Assembly (NCBI RefSeq): GCF_021278965.1
Contig: NZ_CP065589.1
Span: 2,361,001-2,425,000 of the forward strand
Direction of reading: 5' to 3'
Length of the DNA stretch: 64,000 nucleotides
From: Chryseobacterium capnotolerans
GTDB taxonomy: Bacteria > Bacteroidota > Bacteroidia > Flavobacteriales > Weeksellaceae
Part shown: positions 52,184 through 61,238 of the stretch, in pieces
Layout of the letters: every line of letters begins with the position of its first letter
Position numbering within the stretch: position 1 is the first letter of the stretch
The notes under the pieces: model-generated
Databases searched by the model: none
Told to the model about the DNA's origin: nothing
The model's input: the letters and a program-made list of their open reading frames with translations, nothing else
Program-made: the position numbers and the translations under genes

Positions 52184-54585
52184 TTATTTTTTCAGACACT
52201 TTTCAAGGAACTGATCCTGTTCCCATAAAACGTGAAATATATTCTCTTTAGCCTGATATCCGTGTGATTCTTTTGGAAGAAGAACCATTCTTACCGGCGC
52301 TCCAAGGTTTTTCAAAGCCTGGAAATATCTTTCCGTCTGCAAGGTAAAAGTTCCCGGATTGTTATCTGCATCACCGTGAATCAGAAGCAACGGGGTTTTC
52401 ATTTTGTCAGCATTCATAAACGGAGACATGGTGTTGTAAATCTCCGGAACATCCCAATAGTTTCTTTGTTCGCTCTGGAACCAAATGGAGTCAGTGTTCT
52501 GTTATAAGCACCACTTCTGGCAATACCACAGGCAAAAAGATTAGAGTGGGTCAATAAATTAGCCGTCATAAATGCCCCATATGAATGGCCTCCAACAGCG
52601 ACTTTCTTTTTATCTATATATCCTAACTGATCTACAGCATTGATCGCGGCATCAGCATCAGCTACCAATTGCGTAATAAAGGTATCATTAGGTTCTGTTT
52701 TTCCTTCTCCGATAATTGGGAATGCAGCGTTATCTAAAACAGCATATCCTTTAGTCACCCAGTACACGAAAGAGCCATAATATGGGAAAGTAAAGTCATT
52801 ATCATTCTGAGTACTCTGCCCTGCTGTATTCTTATCTTTAAATTCTCTTGGATACGCCCAGATCAATAATGGTAATTTTTCTTTCTTCGCCTTTCTATCG
52901 TAGTTTGCCGGCAGATAAAGAGTTCCCGTCAATGTAACTCCATCATTTCTTTTATAGGTAATGACTTCTTTGTGAACATCTTTGATGCTTTCAAAAGGAT
53001 TTGCAAAATGAGTTACCGTTTCAGCTTTATTAGACTTAATATTCTTTTTATAATAGTTCGGATATTGGCTTGATGATTCCTGTATTGTTAATATCTCTCC
53101 TTTTGAAGGGTTTAAAATATCTACAATCTTTTCTTTAGCCCCTTTAAGGTTAGAAGTATACAGTCTTTTTTTCTTCAATGATTTAATATCCATTTCATCA
53201 ATAAACGGATGCTGGCCATCTTTTGTAAACCCCTCTCCGATCAGATATGCTTTTCCGCCTTTCATATCGATAACAGATCTGCCATATTGATTTTTCACGG
53301 TATTGAAACTTCCCGGATCACTATACACATCCTGAGAGTTTCTGTCGTCTATAACTTTTGATTCTCCATTGTTAAGATCAACCAGGAATGTTTTGGTATT
53401 TCTGGTATCATACCATTCTTCAGATACTAACGCATAGTGGTCATTCGTCCAATCTACATCCTCAAATCTCTGTTTGATTTTGAAGAATGATTTAGGAGCA
53501 GCTGTAAACGGTGCCTCCCAGGTAAAGATTTCATCTCTGTATTCTGCCGTTTTATATTGATCTCCACCATCAAGAGCTTCTGTGAACACTAATGTTGCCG
53601 GAGCATCACTTCTCCAGGACATTTCTCTTTTTCCTGTTCTTACAGACGAAAAACCTTTAGGCATAATTTCATTCAGAGGAATCTCATTCACCACTTTCAC
53701 TGTATTTCCTTTTGTATCATACACTGTTGTGGTCATAGGAAATCTGTTCAGGGGAACAATATAAGAGAATGGCTTTTTAATGACTGAAGATAACAGATAA
53801 TTTCCATCAGGAGAAAAACTTAATCCTGTGTACATATCCTGATTTATTACCTTTTTAAGGTTTCCGTTCAGGTCAACATTGAATACTTCTGAAGTGACCA
53901 ACGTCTCGAAGTTCTTTTCATCCTGTGGATTTTTTAAAAGATCCTGGTACGTTCTGTTTTGGGATACTTTTCCATCTGCTGTAGAAACAATAGGTCCCGT
54001 CGGAAGATCTTTCCCTGAATCAATCAGCGCAGGTCTGTTTTGAGGCAGCGTTCTGATTAATAAACTCTGGGAATCATTATACCAGAGATAGGGAGTTCCT
54101 AAATTGGCATTCAGAATATCTCCTGTTATCTTTTTAGCAGCAGCAGTTTCCAGGTCAACAAGCCATAACTCTACGCCTTTGCTTGTGGTATTGGTAAAAG
54201 TAAGTTTCTTTTCATCCGGTGAAAATTGCACATAGGCGATTTTAGCTCCTGTAGGCAGATTCTTTACCTGAACCTCATTTTTATCACTGAACTTTCTTAT
54301 TTTAAGATTGTTGAAATAGGTTACAGTACTTGCAATATTGGTAATGGGATTGATTCTTAATCCCCCCAGTTTCATTTCTTGCTGATTAAGGTCATCTAAC
54401 GTTTTGTATGTAGAACGGTATGTAAAAACCACCCAATCCTTTTTATTGTTCATCAGAACGGATGGAGGTCTTTCATAATCTGCCAGTTTTAGAATTTCGG
54501 CAGAGGGTTTTTGATAAGTAATATTCTCCTGGGCATCATAAAAATTGAGAAATGCCAGCAGGCAAATTGTCAGTTTTATCTTCAT
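52184..54585 (-). pseudogene. S9 prolyl-oligopeptidase-family peptidase, split by a one-base frameshift
   Basis: The main frame (54585-52414) starts with a signal peptide, has a beta-propeller-like N-terminal part (YDTKGNTVKVVNEIPLNEIM) and the alpha/beta hydrolase with the catalytic Ser in VAVGGHSYGAFMTANL. After FGSRANKETIGM the frame is lost; the correct continuation VPEIYNTMSPFMNADKMKTP lies in the small frame (52429-52184) that carries the catalytic Asp (HGDADNNPG) and His (ESHGY). Adding one base near 52480 restores an 800-residue secreted peptidase. As written, the catalytic triad is divided and the enzyme is inactive. Confidence 0.82.
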
Positions 54586-54701
54586 ATAGATTTATTTTCT
54601 ACGAATGTAGTGATTTTTAAGATAAATTTGCTATAAAAATCGATCTACAATCCCGAACAATAAAGACATTTATAAAAATAACTCTAAATAAAAAAGAGCA
54701 T

Positions 54702-54727
54702 CCGAAGATGCTCTTTTCATTATATAT
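54702..54727 (-). terminator. Terminator after the DoxX gene
   Basis: Stem AAAAGAGCATC / GATGCTCTTTT with a four-base loop; reverse-strand T tract TTTTTATTTAG. It lies 10 bases after the stop at 54737. Confidence 0.8.
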
Positions 54728-54736
54728 TGTAAGTTT

Positions 54737-55165
54737 TTACCAGTCTGAAGCTCTTTTTCTTCTTTCAATCAAATGATCTACAGAAACTTTTCCGGCTCCA
54801 ATAATCATTAGGAGAAGATATACGGAAAGATAAATAAGGCTCATTTCTCTTTTTTCAAAAGGATCTGCTCCATGAACTACAAATCCGGCGATGACCATTG
54901 TAAAGATCAGAAAACCTAAGGAAACTCTTGTAAAAAGGCCTAATATCAGCAGGATTGAACAAACAAATTCAGCAAGTACCGTAAGAATCAGGGTAATTTG
55001 TGGTCCCATTCCCAAAAAGTCGAAAAATTCAATTTTTCCACCAGCCAATAGCATTTGGAGTTTCGGGTATCCATGAGAAAGCATTGCAAAACCAACAAAT
55101 ACTCTCACAGCTAACAAAATAATATCTTTAGGTATTGAGCTCGAATTTGAATTATTATAGTTCAT
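54737..55165 (-). CDS. DoxX-family membrane protein
   Basis: A 142-residue protein with four membrane segments, the DoxX size and layout: LAVRVFVGFAMLSHGYPKLQ, LILTVLAEFVCSILLILGLF, LGFLIFTMVIAGFVVHG and IYLSVYLLLMIIGAGKVSVD. The family occurs with stress and electron-transfer functions, but no reaction is known here. It is monocistronic. Confidence 0.88.
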   Translation of the reverse strand: MNYNNSNSSSIPKDIILLAVRVFVGFAMLSHGYPKLQMLLAGGKIEFFDFLGMGPQITLILTVLAEFVCSILLILGLFTRVSLGFLIFTMVIAGFVVHGADPFEKREMSLIYLSVYLLLMIIGAGKVSVDHLIERRKRASDW

Positions 55166-55232
55166 TTACTAAAAAATTTAGACTAAGGTAATAAAAATCT
55201 TTTAATACAACGGGCTTTAGAGCATTTTTAGT

Positions 55233-56108
55233 CTATCTGTACCCAAAATTCTTAAGATCTCTGTCATTCTTTCTCCAGTCTTTTTTCACCTTAACAAATA
55301 AATTCAAGTGAATTTTCTTGGAAAAGAACTTTTCCAGGTCTAATCTTGCTTCTGTACCTACTTTTTTGATAGCCTCACCCTTATGTCCGATAATAATTCC
55401 TTTTTGGGTATCTCTTTCTACATAAATAATAGAGTCAATGAAGATAATTCCTTCTTTTTCCTTAAACTGCTCAGTCACCACTTCTACAGAATATGGAATC
55501 TCCTTATCATAGTTCAAAAGGATTTTCTCGCGGATTGCTTCATTTACAAAGAACCTTTCCGGTTTATCCGTATACTGATCCTTATCATAGTAAGGTGGGT
55601 TTTCAGGCAGTAAAGATTTTAGTTTAGGTAAAATAACCTCAGTATTAAAGGCATTAAGTGCAGAAATTGGAAGGATTTCCGCTTTTGGAATCCTATTATG
55701 CCAGGTTTCTACCAATGTTTCAAGGCCTGCCTGATCAGTCTGATCCACTTTGTTTAATAATAACAATACAGGAACAGGGATTTTATTTAATTTATCAATT
55801 AAGAACTCTGAAGGTTCGGCTTTGTCTGTTACATCAACAATAAACAGGAATACATCGGCATCCTGAAGGGAGTCTTTTACAAAATCCATCATTTTTTCCT
55901 GCAATCCGTATTTTGGATCCAACACTCCCGGAGTATCGGAAAATACGATCTGAAGATCCTCTTCATTATAAATACCAAAAATTCTGTGACGGGTTGTCTG
56001 AGCTTTCTGCGTTACAATCGCCAGCTTCTCACCCATTAATTGGTTCAGAAGTGTTGATTTTCCCGCATTAGGCTTTCCAACTATATTTACAAATCCAGCT
56101 TTGTGCAT
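55233..56108 (-). CDS. era: GTPase Era
   Basis: A 291-residue Era protein, an essential GTPase for 30S ribosome assembly. G1 is GKPNAGKSTL, G2 QTTRHRI, G3 DTPG, G4 NKVD, G5 SALN. The C-terminal KH domain (about 195-291) has EGIIFIDSIIYVERDTQKGI and IIGHKGEAIKKVGTEARL. The start at 56108 is followed upstream by a perfect -7 box (56129-56136). Confidence 0.96.
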   Translation of the reverse strand: MHKAGFVNIVGKPNAGKSTLLNQLMGEKLAIVTQKAQTTRHRIFGIYNEEDLQIVFSDTPGVLDPKYGLQEKMMDFVKDSLQDADVFLFIVDVTDKAEPSEFLIDKLNKIPVPVLLLLNKVDQTDQAGLETLVETWHNRIPKAEILPISALNAFNTEVILPKLKSLLPENPPYYDKDQYTDKPERFFVNEAIREKILLNYDKEIPYSVEVVTEQFKEKEGIIFIDSIIYVERDTQKGIIIGHKGEAIKKVGTEARLDLEKFFSKKIHLNLFVKVKKDWRKNDRDLKNFGYR

Positions 56109-56128
56109 AAAAATAATATTACGAACTG

Positions 56129-56136
56129 CAAAGTTA
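56129..56136 (-). promoter_or_regulatory. -7 promoter box of era
   Basis: Reverse strand TAACTTTG, an exact match, 20 bases before the ATG at 56108. Confidence 0.55.
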
Positions 56137-56459
56137 GTAAAACAAAATTGGTCTTTACGGTTAATCTTAATATTTAAAAGAAAAAAGAGAGTTATTGGTC
56201 TCTGGAGACTTTACAAAAGAAGAATTACATTATATCATCTTATAGCAGATCCTCAATTTTTAAAACATTCTATTTGTCATTCTGTAAGGATCCAACCCAT
56301 TTAAAATAAATAAAATACTTTATGAAGACTCCTACAGAAATCAAAGCTTAGGCGTAATCAATCAGAAGCCGTATCTATCATTATCTTTCATGAAACTCAC
56401 TCTAATTTTTTTCTTTAGTTCAACCTATGATATATTTCTCACAAAAACCACAAAATAAT
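56137..56459. other. Intergenic stretch with a weak repeat-like piece
   Basis: About 320 bases. TTGTCATTCTGTAAGGATC near 56275-56295 resembles TTGTCATTCTGTAAACATC at 49655-49675. Nothing else is seen. Confidence 0.4.
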
Positions 56460-56492
56460 TTTGTATTGCATTACCTAAAACTGATATTTTTG
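56460..56492 (+). promoter_or_regulatory. Promoter of the intact Crp/Fnr gene
   Basis: TTTG (56460-56463), 21 bases, TATTTTTG (56485-56492), close to the full Bacteroidota -33/-7 pattern. Leader of about 14 bases before the ATG at 56513. Confidence 0.65.
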
Positions 56493-56512
56493 AATATTAG
56501 AATTCATCTTTT

Positions 56513-57076
56513 ATGAATATAGACCAGATTCTTGACCAAATTTACATCCTTCCCCAGGCTTCAAAAAACAGCTTAAAAGCATATATTACTGAAGTTTCAC
56601 ATCCTAAGGGTTACTGTCTGATGGAAGCCAATAAAGTGATTCCTTATGTTTATTTTATCCGTAAAGGAATTGCCCGTGCTTACTCTTCTACTTCAGATAA
56701 TGATATTACATTCTGGTTTGGAAGCGAAGGGCAATGTGTTCTTTCTATGAAAAGTTATGTGGAAGACAAACCTGGTTATGAAAGTATTGAATTACTGGAA
56801 GACTGCGAGCTGTACATCCTGGAAACAGAACATCTTAAAAAACTGTTCAATGAAGACATTCATATTGCCAACTGGGGAAGAAAGCTGGCTGAAGCAGAAA
56901 TGATAAAATCGGAAGAATTAATTATTTCAAGACAATTCAAAACTTCTTTGGAACGATATAAAGATATTATCCAATATCAGCCTGATCTTCTTAAAAGGGT
57001 TCAGCTTGGGCATATTGCTTCTTACCTTGGAATTACGCAGGTAAGTTTGAGCAGAATCCGGGCGGAAATTAAATAA
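56513..57076 (+). CDS. Crp/Fnr-family transcriptional regulator
   Basis: A 187-residue regulator. The N-terminal cNMP-binding-like barrel has VIPYVYFIRKGIARAYSSTS, ITFWFGSEGQCVLSMKSYVE and ELYILETEHLKKLF. The C-terminal winged HTH is LGHIASYLGITQVSLSRIRA. It lacks the Cys set of Fnr, so oxygen sensing by an iron-sulfur cluster is unlikely; the ligand is unknown. Start supported by the promoter at 56460. It resembles the broken gene at 50778 in size and end. Confidence 0.92.
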   Translation: MNIDQILDQIYILPQASKNSLKAYITEVSHPKGYCLMEANKVIPYVYFIRKGIARAYSSTSDNDITFWFGSEGQCVLSMKSYVEDKPGYESIELLEDCELYILETEHLKKLFNEDIHIANWGRKLAEAEMIKSEELIISRQFKTSLERYKDIIQYQPDLLKRVQLGHIASYLGITQVSLSRIRAEIK

Positions 57077-57471
57077 ATTATACGCTTGAGGATGGAAGCT
57101 GGGAGATGGAGGATGGAGATTCTGGTGGTCTATAACATGATCTGAATGTTTTATTATTTAATTTAAGTAGCGTTTTAAGTTTTGGCTAAAGCCAGTGGAA
57201 TGCATATTTATATTGAGAGCGGACTAAAATCTGCCCTATTGATATTAAAGCGTATATAATATCAATATTGGGGATTACTTATTAAATAGAAATAATATAG
57301 TTAAAAGCTTTTTCCTAAAAACAATCCTATTGATTAAACAATAGCACATCACCTATTCCAACTACCATAACTTCCCTCTTCCAACTTCCTGACCAAAAAC
57401 TCATTTTTTAACAATTGTAAAATTTTTTCTCCTTTCAAATGCTGAAATTTGCAATAGAAAAATTTAACAAA
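57077..57471. other. Repeat-bearing spacer before the SMR gene
   Basis: GGATGGAAGCTGGGAGATGG (57090-57109) and CTTCCCTCTTCCAACTTCCT (57371-57390) are loose inverted copies (about 15 of 20). GGCTAAAGCC at 57184-57193 is a member of a small dispersed family. No gene is visible. Confidence 0.5.
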
Positions 57472-57804
57472 ATGAATTGGATAATATTAGTTATCGCAGG
57501 ATTATTTGAGGTTGCCTTTGCGTCTTGCTTAGGAAAGGCAAAAGAAACATCAGGAACGGAAATGTATCTTTGGTACACCGGTTTTCTGATAACGATGACT
57601 ATCAGTATGCTTCTTCTGATTAAAGCTACGCAAACCTTACCTATTGGTACTGCTTATGCGGTATGGACAGGAATTGGAGCGGTAGGAACAGCTTTAATGG
57701 GAATTATCTTCTTTAAAGATCCTGTAAGCTTCTGGAGAGTATTTTTTATTATAACACTTATTGGATCTGTGGTAGGTTTAAAAGCTGTTTCCTCCTCCCA
57801 TTAA
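57472..57804 (+). CDS. SMR-family transporter, SugE/Gdx-like (guanidinium or quaternary ammonium exporter)
   Basis: A 110-residue protein with four membrane segments. The essential Glu13 is in IAGLFEVAFA. The stretch LPIGTAYAVWTGIGAVGTAL is the SugE/Gdx signature, the subgroup that exports guanidinium. It forms antiparallel dimers in the inner membrane. The start at 57472 (MNWIILVIAGLFE) is preferred over an upstream in-frame ATG at 57439. A terminator follows at 57841. Confidence 0.9.
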   Translation: MNWIILVIAGLFEVAFASCLGKAKETSGTEMYLWYTGFLITMTISMLLLIKATQTLPIGTAYAVWTGIGAVGTALMGIIFFKDPVSFWRVFFIITLIGSVVGLKAVSSSH

Positions 57805-57840
57805 GATAAAAATATAAACTTCTATCTATATTTAAAAATG

Positions 57841-57866
57841 AAACCGCCTTCGTAATGAAGACGGTT
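57841..57866 (+). terminator. Terminator after the SMR gene
   Basis: AAACCG-CC-TTC / GAA-GA-CGGTTT stem with a two-base bulge, then TTGTTTTTT. It lies between the SMR gene and the convergent methyltransferase gene. Confidence 0.65.
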
Positions 57867-57919
57867 TTGTTTTTTGATTATATTTCAGAATGTTCTGCTT
57901 CCTTACTCTATATTTCTTA

Positions 57920-58687
57920 TTATTTTTTGTAAACTACAGGTAAGATTTCATTGCTTCTTAGCCCATACTTCTTTATTTCTTCTTCAGAAAATTTCTGTGA
58001 ATAGAAGTTGATATCTGTTTCAAATCCTGCATTTTTTAAACGCTCAAAATAATCCATCCCGTACCAGCGAACGTGATCGTACTGCCCGAAATGTTTCTGG
58101 CGTTCCTTTGGATCTTTGATGGTGAAGTCTTCATAGGTTTTTTCCAATGAATTTTTCATCGGAACCTGAAGAATCCCCCATCCGCCGGGTTTCATCACCC
58201 TGTATAACTCACTCATTGCTTTTGCATCGTCTTCAATATGTTCCAGAACATGATTACAGAAAACGATATCAAAGCTCTCATTTTCGAAAGGCAAATCCAA
58301 AATATCAGCCTTTACATCAACAATGGGCGAATATAAATCTGCAGATATATAGTTCAGATTGCTCATTCTCTTGAACTTTCTTAAAAATTCCTGTTCGGGA
58401 GCAATATGCAGAACTTTATAGTTTTTAATGAAAAAATCGGTCTCATTCTGAAGATACAGCCACATCTGGCGGTGTCTTTCCAGACTTAAGGTTCCCGGAG
58501 AAAGAGCGTTTTCTCTTTGTTTTCCATAGCCATAAGGCAGAAATTTCCGGTATGATCTTCCATCGATAGGATCATAAAATTCATCTCCTTTGAAAAACTG
58601 ATAAATAAGCGGTCTTGCCCAGATACTCATTTTTATAAGCATTGGACGTGGAATTTTATTCAGTAAAAGCTTAGTTATCTTTTTCAT
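57920..58687 (-). CDS. Class I SAM-dependent methyltransferase
   Basis: A 255-residue methyltransferase. The SAM-binding order is KVLHIAPEQEFLRKFKRM (motif I, variant of the Gly-rich loop), ADLYSPIVDVKADILDLPFE (motif II), IVFCNHVLEHIEDDAKAMSE (motif IV) and VMKPGGWGILQVP (post-motif). The N-terminal MKKITKLLLNKIPRPMLIKM is basic and may contact membrane or RNA. It overlaps the MetAP stop by one base, so the two are coupled. Confidence 0.9.
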   Translation of the reverse strand: MKKITKLLLNKIPRPMLIKMSIWARPLIYQFFKGDEFYDPIDGRSYRKFLPYGYGKQRENALSPGTLSLERHRQMWLYLQNETDFFIKNYKVLHIAPEQEFLRKFKRMSNLNYISADLYSPIVDVKADILDLPFENESFDIVFCNHVLEHIEDDAKAMSELYRVMKPGGWGILQVPMKNSLEKTYEDFTIKDPKERQKHFGQYDHVRWYGMDYFERLKNAGFETDINFYSQKFSEEEIKKYGLRSNEILPVVYKK

Positions 58688-59496
58688 TAAAAATCCAGTT
58701 GGAAAGGCTTTTCTTCGTCACTTACGATCCCTAATGCTTCATACACATAATCAAATGTAGAAAGCAATACCGGCTTACCGTTGATTACCGCTACATCATG
58801 CTCAAAGTGTGCAGATGGAAGGTTGTCTAATGTAGTTACTGTCCAGCCATCGCTATGGAATTTTACTTTTTCAGTTCCAAGGTTAATCATTGGTTCAATA
58901 GCAATTGCCAAACCGTCTTTGATTACTTTTCCGCTTCCCTGTCTTCCATAGTTAGGAACTTGTGGATCTTCGTGCATCTGTCTTCCCAAACCATGTCCTA
59001 CAAGCTCTCTTACAACACTATATCCTTCTTTTTCACAATGTGCCTGAATCGCGTGAGAGATATCCCCGATTCTTTTTCCTCTGATACATTGCTCAATCCC
59101 TTTGTAAAGAGATTCTTTTGCCACTTTCAATAGTTTTTTAACTTCCGGCTTTACTTCACCAATTTCAAAGGTATAAGCGTGATCTCCTACAAACCCGTTC
59201 AGAATTACTCCACAATCTACAGAAAGAACATCTCCTTCTTTTACCACTTCATTATTCGGGAAACCATGCACTACCTGCTCATTTGGAGAAATACACAGTG
59301 AGTTCGGGAAACCTCCGTATCCTAAGAATGCAGGCTGAGCCCCATGATCTTTAATAAAATCATGAGCTAATTTATCTAAATATAAAGTCGTAATTCCCGG
59401 TTTAATCTCTTTTGCCAACATTCCCAATGTTTTAGAAACCAATCGGGCGCTCTCCTTCATCAGACGTAATTCGTCTATTGTCTTTAATTGAATCAT
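58687..59496 (-). CDS. map: Methionine aminopeptidase type I
   Basis: A 269-residue MetAP that removes the initiator methionine. Metal ligands follow the family order: VDCGVILNGFVGDHAYTF (two Asp), VGHGLGRQMHEDPQVPN (His), AIEPMINLG (Glu), and the last Glu near SAHFEHDVAV. The His in GFPNNEVV is the substrate-contact residue. It is normal length and precedes the methyltransferase gene. Confidence 0.95.
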   Translation of the reverse strand: MIQLKTIDELRLMKESARLVSKTLGMLAKEIKPGITTLYLDKLAHDFIKDHGAQPAFLGYGGFPNSLCISPNEQVVHGFPNNEVVKEGDVLSVDCGVILNGFVGDHAYTFEIGEVKPEVKKLLKVAKESLYKGIEQCIRGKRIGDISHAIQAHCEKEGYSVVRELVGHGLGRQMHEDPQVPNYGRQGSGKVIKDGLAIAIEPMINLGTEKVKFHSDGWTVTTLDNLPSAHFEHDVAVINGKPVLLSTFDYVYEALGIVSDEEKPFQLDF

Positions 59497-59581
59497 TGTT
59501 TTAATTTACCAATGTATTAATAAATCAGTGTAACAATATGATTATTCTATGGTTACACTGTTAAATTGTTATATTTTTATC

Positions 59582-60013
59582 TTACCAGAAAAGTCCTTTT
59601 TTCTTTTCTTTTTTAAGTTTTGAATAGGCCAAAACTTCTTTTCCTTCTACACGGAACTCAATTCTTTCCTGAATGATGTTATAGATTTCACCCCATCCCG
59701 GAAATCCACCAATATTTCTGTCGTCAATGAACCAATCGGCATCCAATTTTCTGGATTGAGTGGCAGAATCAAAAACTTCTCCTTCGAAGCTTGAGTTCAC
59801 TGCATAAAATTCCACTCCATTTTTTTTACAGAATTCTACTGCTTCATCTAACGTTTTTCCGTGTCTGTATGTCCAAAGAATCAATCTGAATCCTTCTGCC
59901 TGTAATCTTTTCAAGGTTTCGAAAGCGAAGATCTTTGCCTTACCAATTCCTGGGTAAGCATCATCAACAATAGTTCCGTCAAAGTCAACAGCAATCTTTT
60001 TATTATTTAACAT
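59582..60013 (-). CDS. Small HAD-family phosphatase, BT0820-like
   Basis: A 143-residue HAD phosphatase of the compact, capless type found in Bacteroidota. Motif I is IAVDFDGTIVDDAYPGIG; DADWFIDDRNIGGFPG supplies the later Asp pair. An upstream in-frame ATG at 60073 would add a 20-residue hydrophobic extension (FFWALFLFLIFAKL), but the start at 60013 matches the family. Substrate unknown. Confidence 0.85.
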   Translation of the reverse strand: MLNNKKIAVDFDGTIVDDAYPGIGKAKIFAFETLKRLQAEGFRLILWTYRHGKTLDEAVEFCKKNGVEFYAVNSSFEGEVFDSATQSRKLDADWFIDDRNIGGFPGWGEIYNIIQERIEFRVEGKEVLAYSKLKKEKKKGLFW

Positions 60014-60110
60014 TTTGTTCTTTTTTAGCTTTGCAAAGATAAGAAATAAAAAGAGTGCCCAAAAGAAAGGCACTCAATACTTTTATAATTTAAAATAATA
60101 ATATGGGCTA

Positions 60111-61088
60111 CTAGCTCTTAACCCAGTTAAACTGGAACTGAAGATCCGGAGTAGAAACTCTGTCTGTGATCTTCTGTAGTCTTGCTGGAAGCTTCATCAG
60201 ATATTCCTGAGCTTTTTCTGCTTTTTCTGTAAGGCCTTTTACGTGCTCAATCTTCCATTCATCTAACAGGTCTTTCATAATGTTGATATAATCCTGGCCT
60301 GTATATACCATACATCTTTGTGCAGCATCTGAGAAATGTCCCCAAAGCTCACCAGCCTTCTGTCCTGATTGTCTCATCAGGTGAGCCGGCATTACAATTT
60401 TCTTACGCATCATATCTTCGAAAGCAAGGATCATTTCTGATGGGTCTATTTCAAGGATTTTAGCAACAAAATGTTTGTATGCTTTTGCGTGTCTTGCTTC
60501 ATCTGCAGCAATTACACCACACATTTTAGCTAACTTACCATTTCCGGATTGTTTTGCTAATGTCCCTACTCTTCTGTGAGAAATATTGGTTGCTGTTTCC
60601 TGGAAACTTGTATAAATAAAGTTTCTGTATGGATCCATACTTGTTCCCAAATCGAATCCATCATTAATAAGATATTGAGTGGTGATTTCCACTTCTCTCA
60701 TATTAACTCTACCACATAGATAAAGGTATTTATTTAATAAGTCTCCGTGTCTGTTTTCTTCTGCAGTCCAGGCTCTCACCCAGTTTGCCCAGCCTAATTT
60801 TTCTTCCTGATTAATACCGTCAACACCCATTAACCAAGATTCATACGAAGGAAGAGCTTCTTCCGTAATACAATCTCCGATTAGCGTTACAAACAGATCA
60901 TAAGGCATTTCACGGGCAAAAGTCTGAATTTCTTCAAGATCATGTTTAAACTCTTCGCTTGAAGGATCTGGTAAATAATCAGAAGGCTGCCAAATCTTCT
61001 CAATTGGCGTTAAAAATTTATCAAGAAAAGAACCTACTTCCTTTTCCAATATTCCCATTACTTCTTTCCTAACAAGCTTTTGATACAT
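60111..61088 (-). CDS. Acyl-ACP desaturase (ferritin-like, diiron)
   Basis: A 325-residue soluble desaturase, similar to plant stearoyl-ACP delta-9 desaturase. The diiron ligands are visible in AEENRHGDLLNKYLYL (EENRH) and AADEARHAKAYKHFV (DEARH), with ETATNISHRRVGTLAKQSGN between. The bacterial members insert a double bond into acyl-ACP to keep membranes fluid, using ferredoxin electrons. It is monocistronic, between a terminator and the small HAD gene. Confidence 0.93.
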   Translation of the reverse strand: MYQKLVRKEVMGILEKEVGSFLDKFLTPIEKIWQPSDYLPDPSSEEFKHDLEEIQTFAREMPYDLFVTLIGDCITEEALPSYESWLMGVDGINQEEKLGWANWVRAWTAEENRHGDLLNKYLYLCGRVNMREVEITTQYLINDGFDLGTSMDPYRNFIYTSFQETATNISHRRVGTLAKQSGNGKLAKMCGVIAADEARHAKAYKHFVAKILEIDPSEMILAFEDMMRKKIVMPAHLMRQSGQKAGELWGHFSDAAQRCMVYTGQDYINIMKDLLDEWKIEHVKGLTEKAEKAQEYLMKLPARLQKITDRVSTPDLQFQFNWVKS

Positions 61089-61183
61089 TTTTATATTCAG
61101 TTTTTAATTAACAAAGATATGATTTATTTATTATTTAACGCATAATAAAGTATGCAACTCATACCTTATCTGACATAAATCAT

Positions 61184-61221
61184 AAAAAAATGCCGATATA
61201 TAAGTATAACGGCATTTTTTT
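61184..61221 (-). terminator. Terminator after phosphoglycerate mutase
   Basis: Stem AAAAAAATGCCG / CGGCATTTTTTT with a 14-base loop that may itself fold. On the reverse strand a run of seven T's ends it. It lies 18 bases after the stop at 61239. Confidence 0.8.
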
Positions 61222-61238
61222 AACAATATTATTGAATT

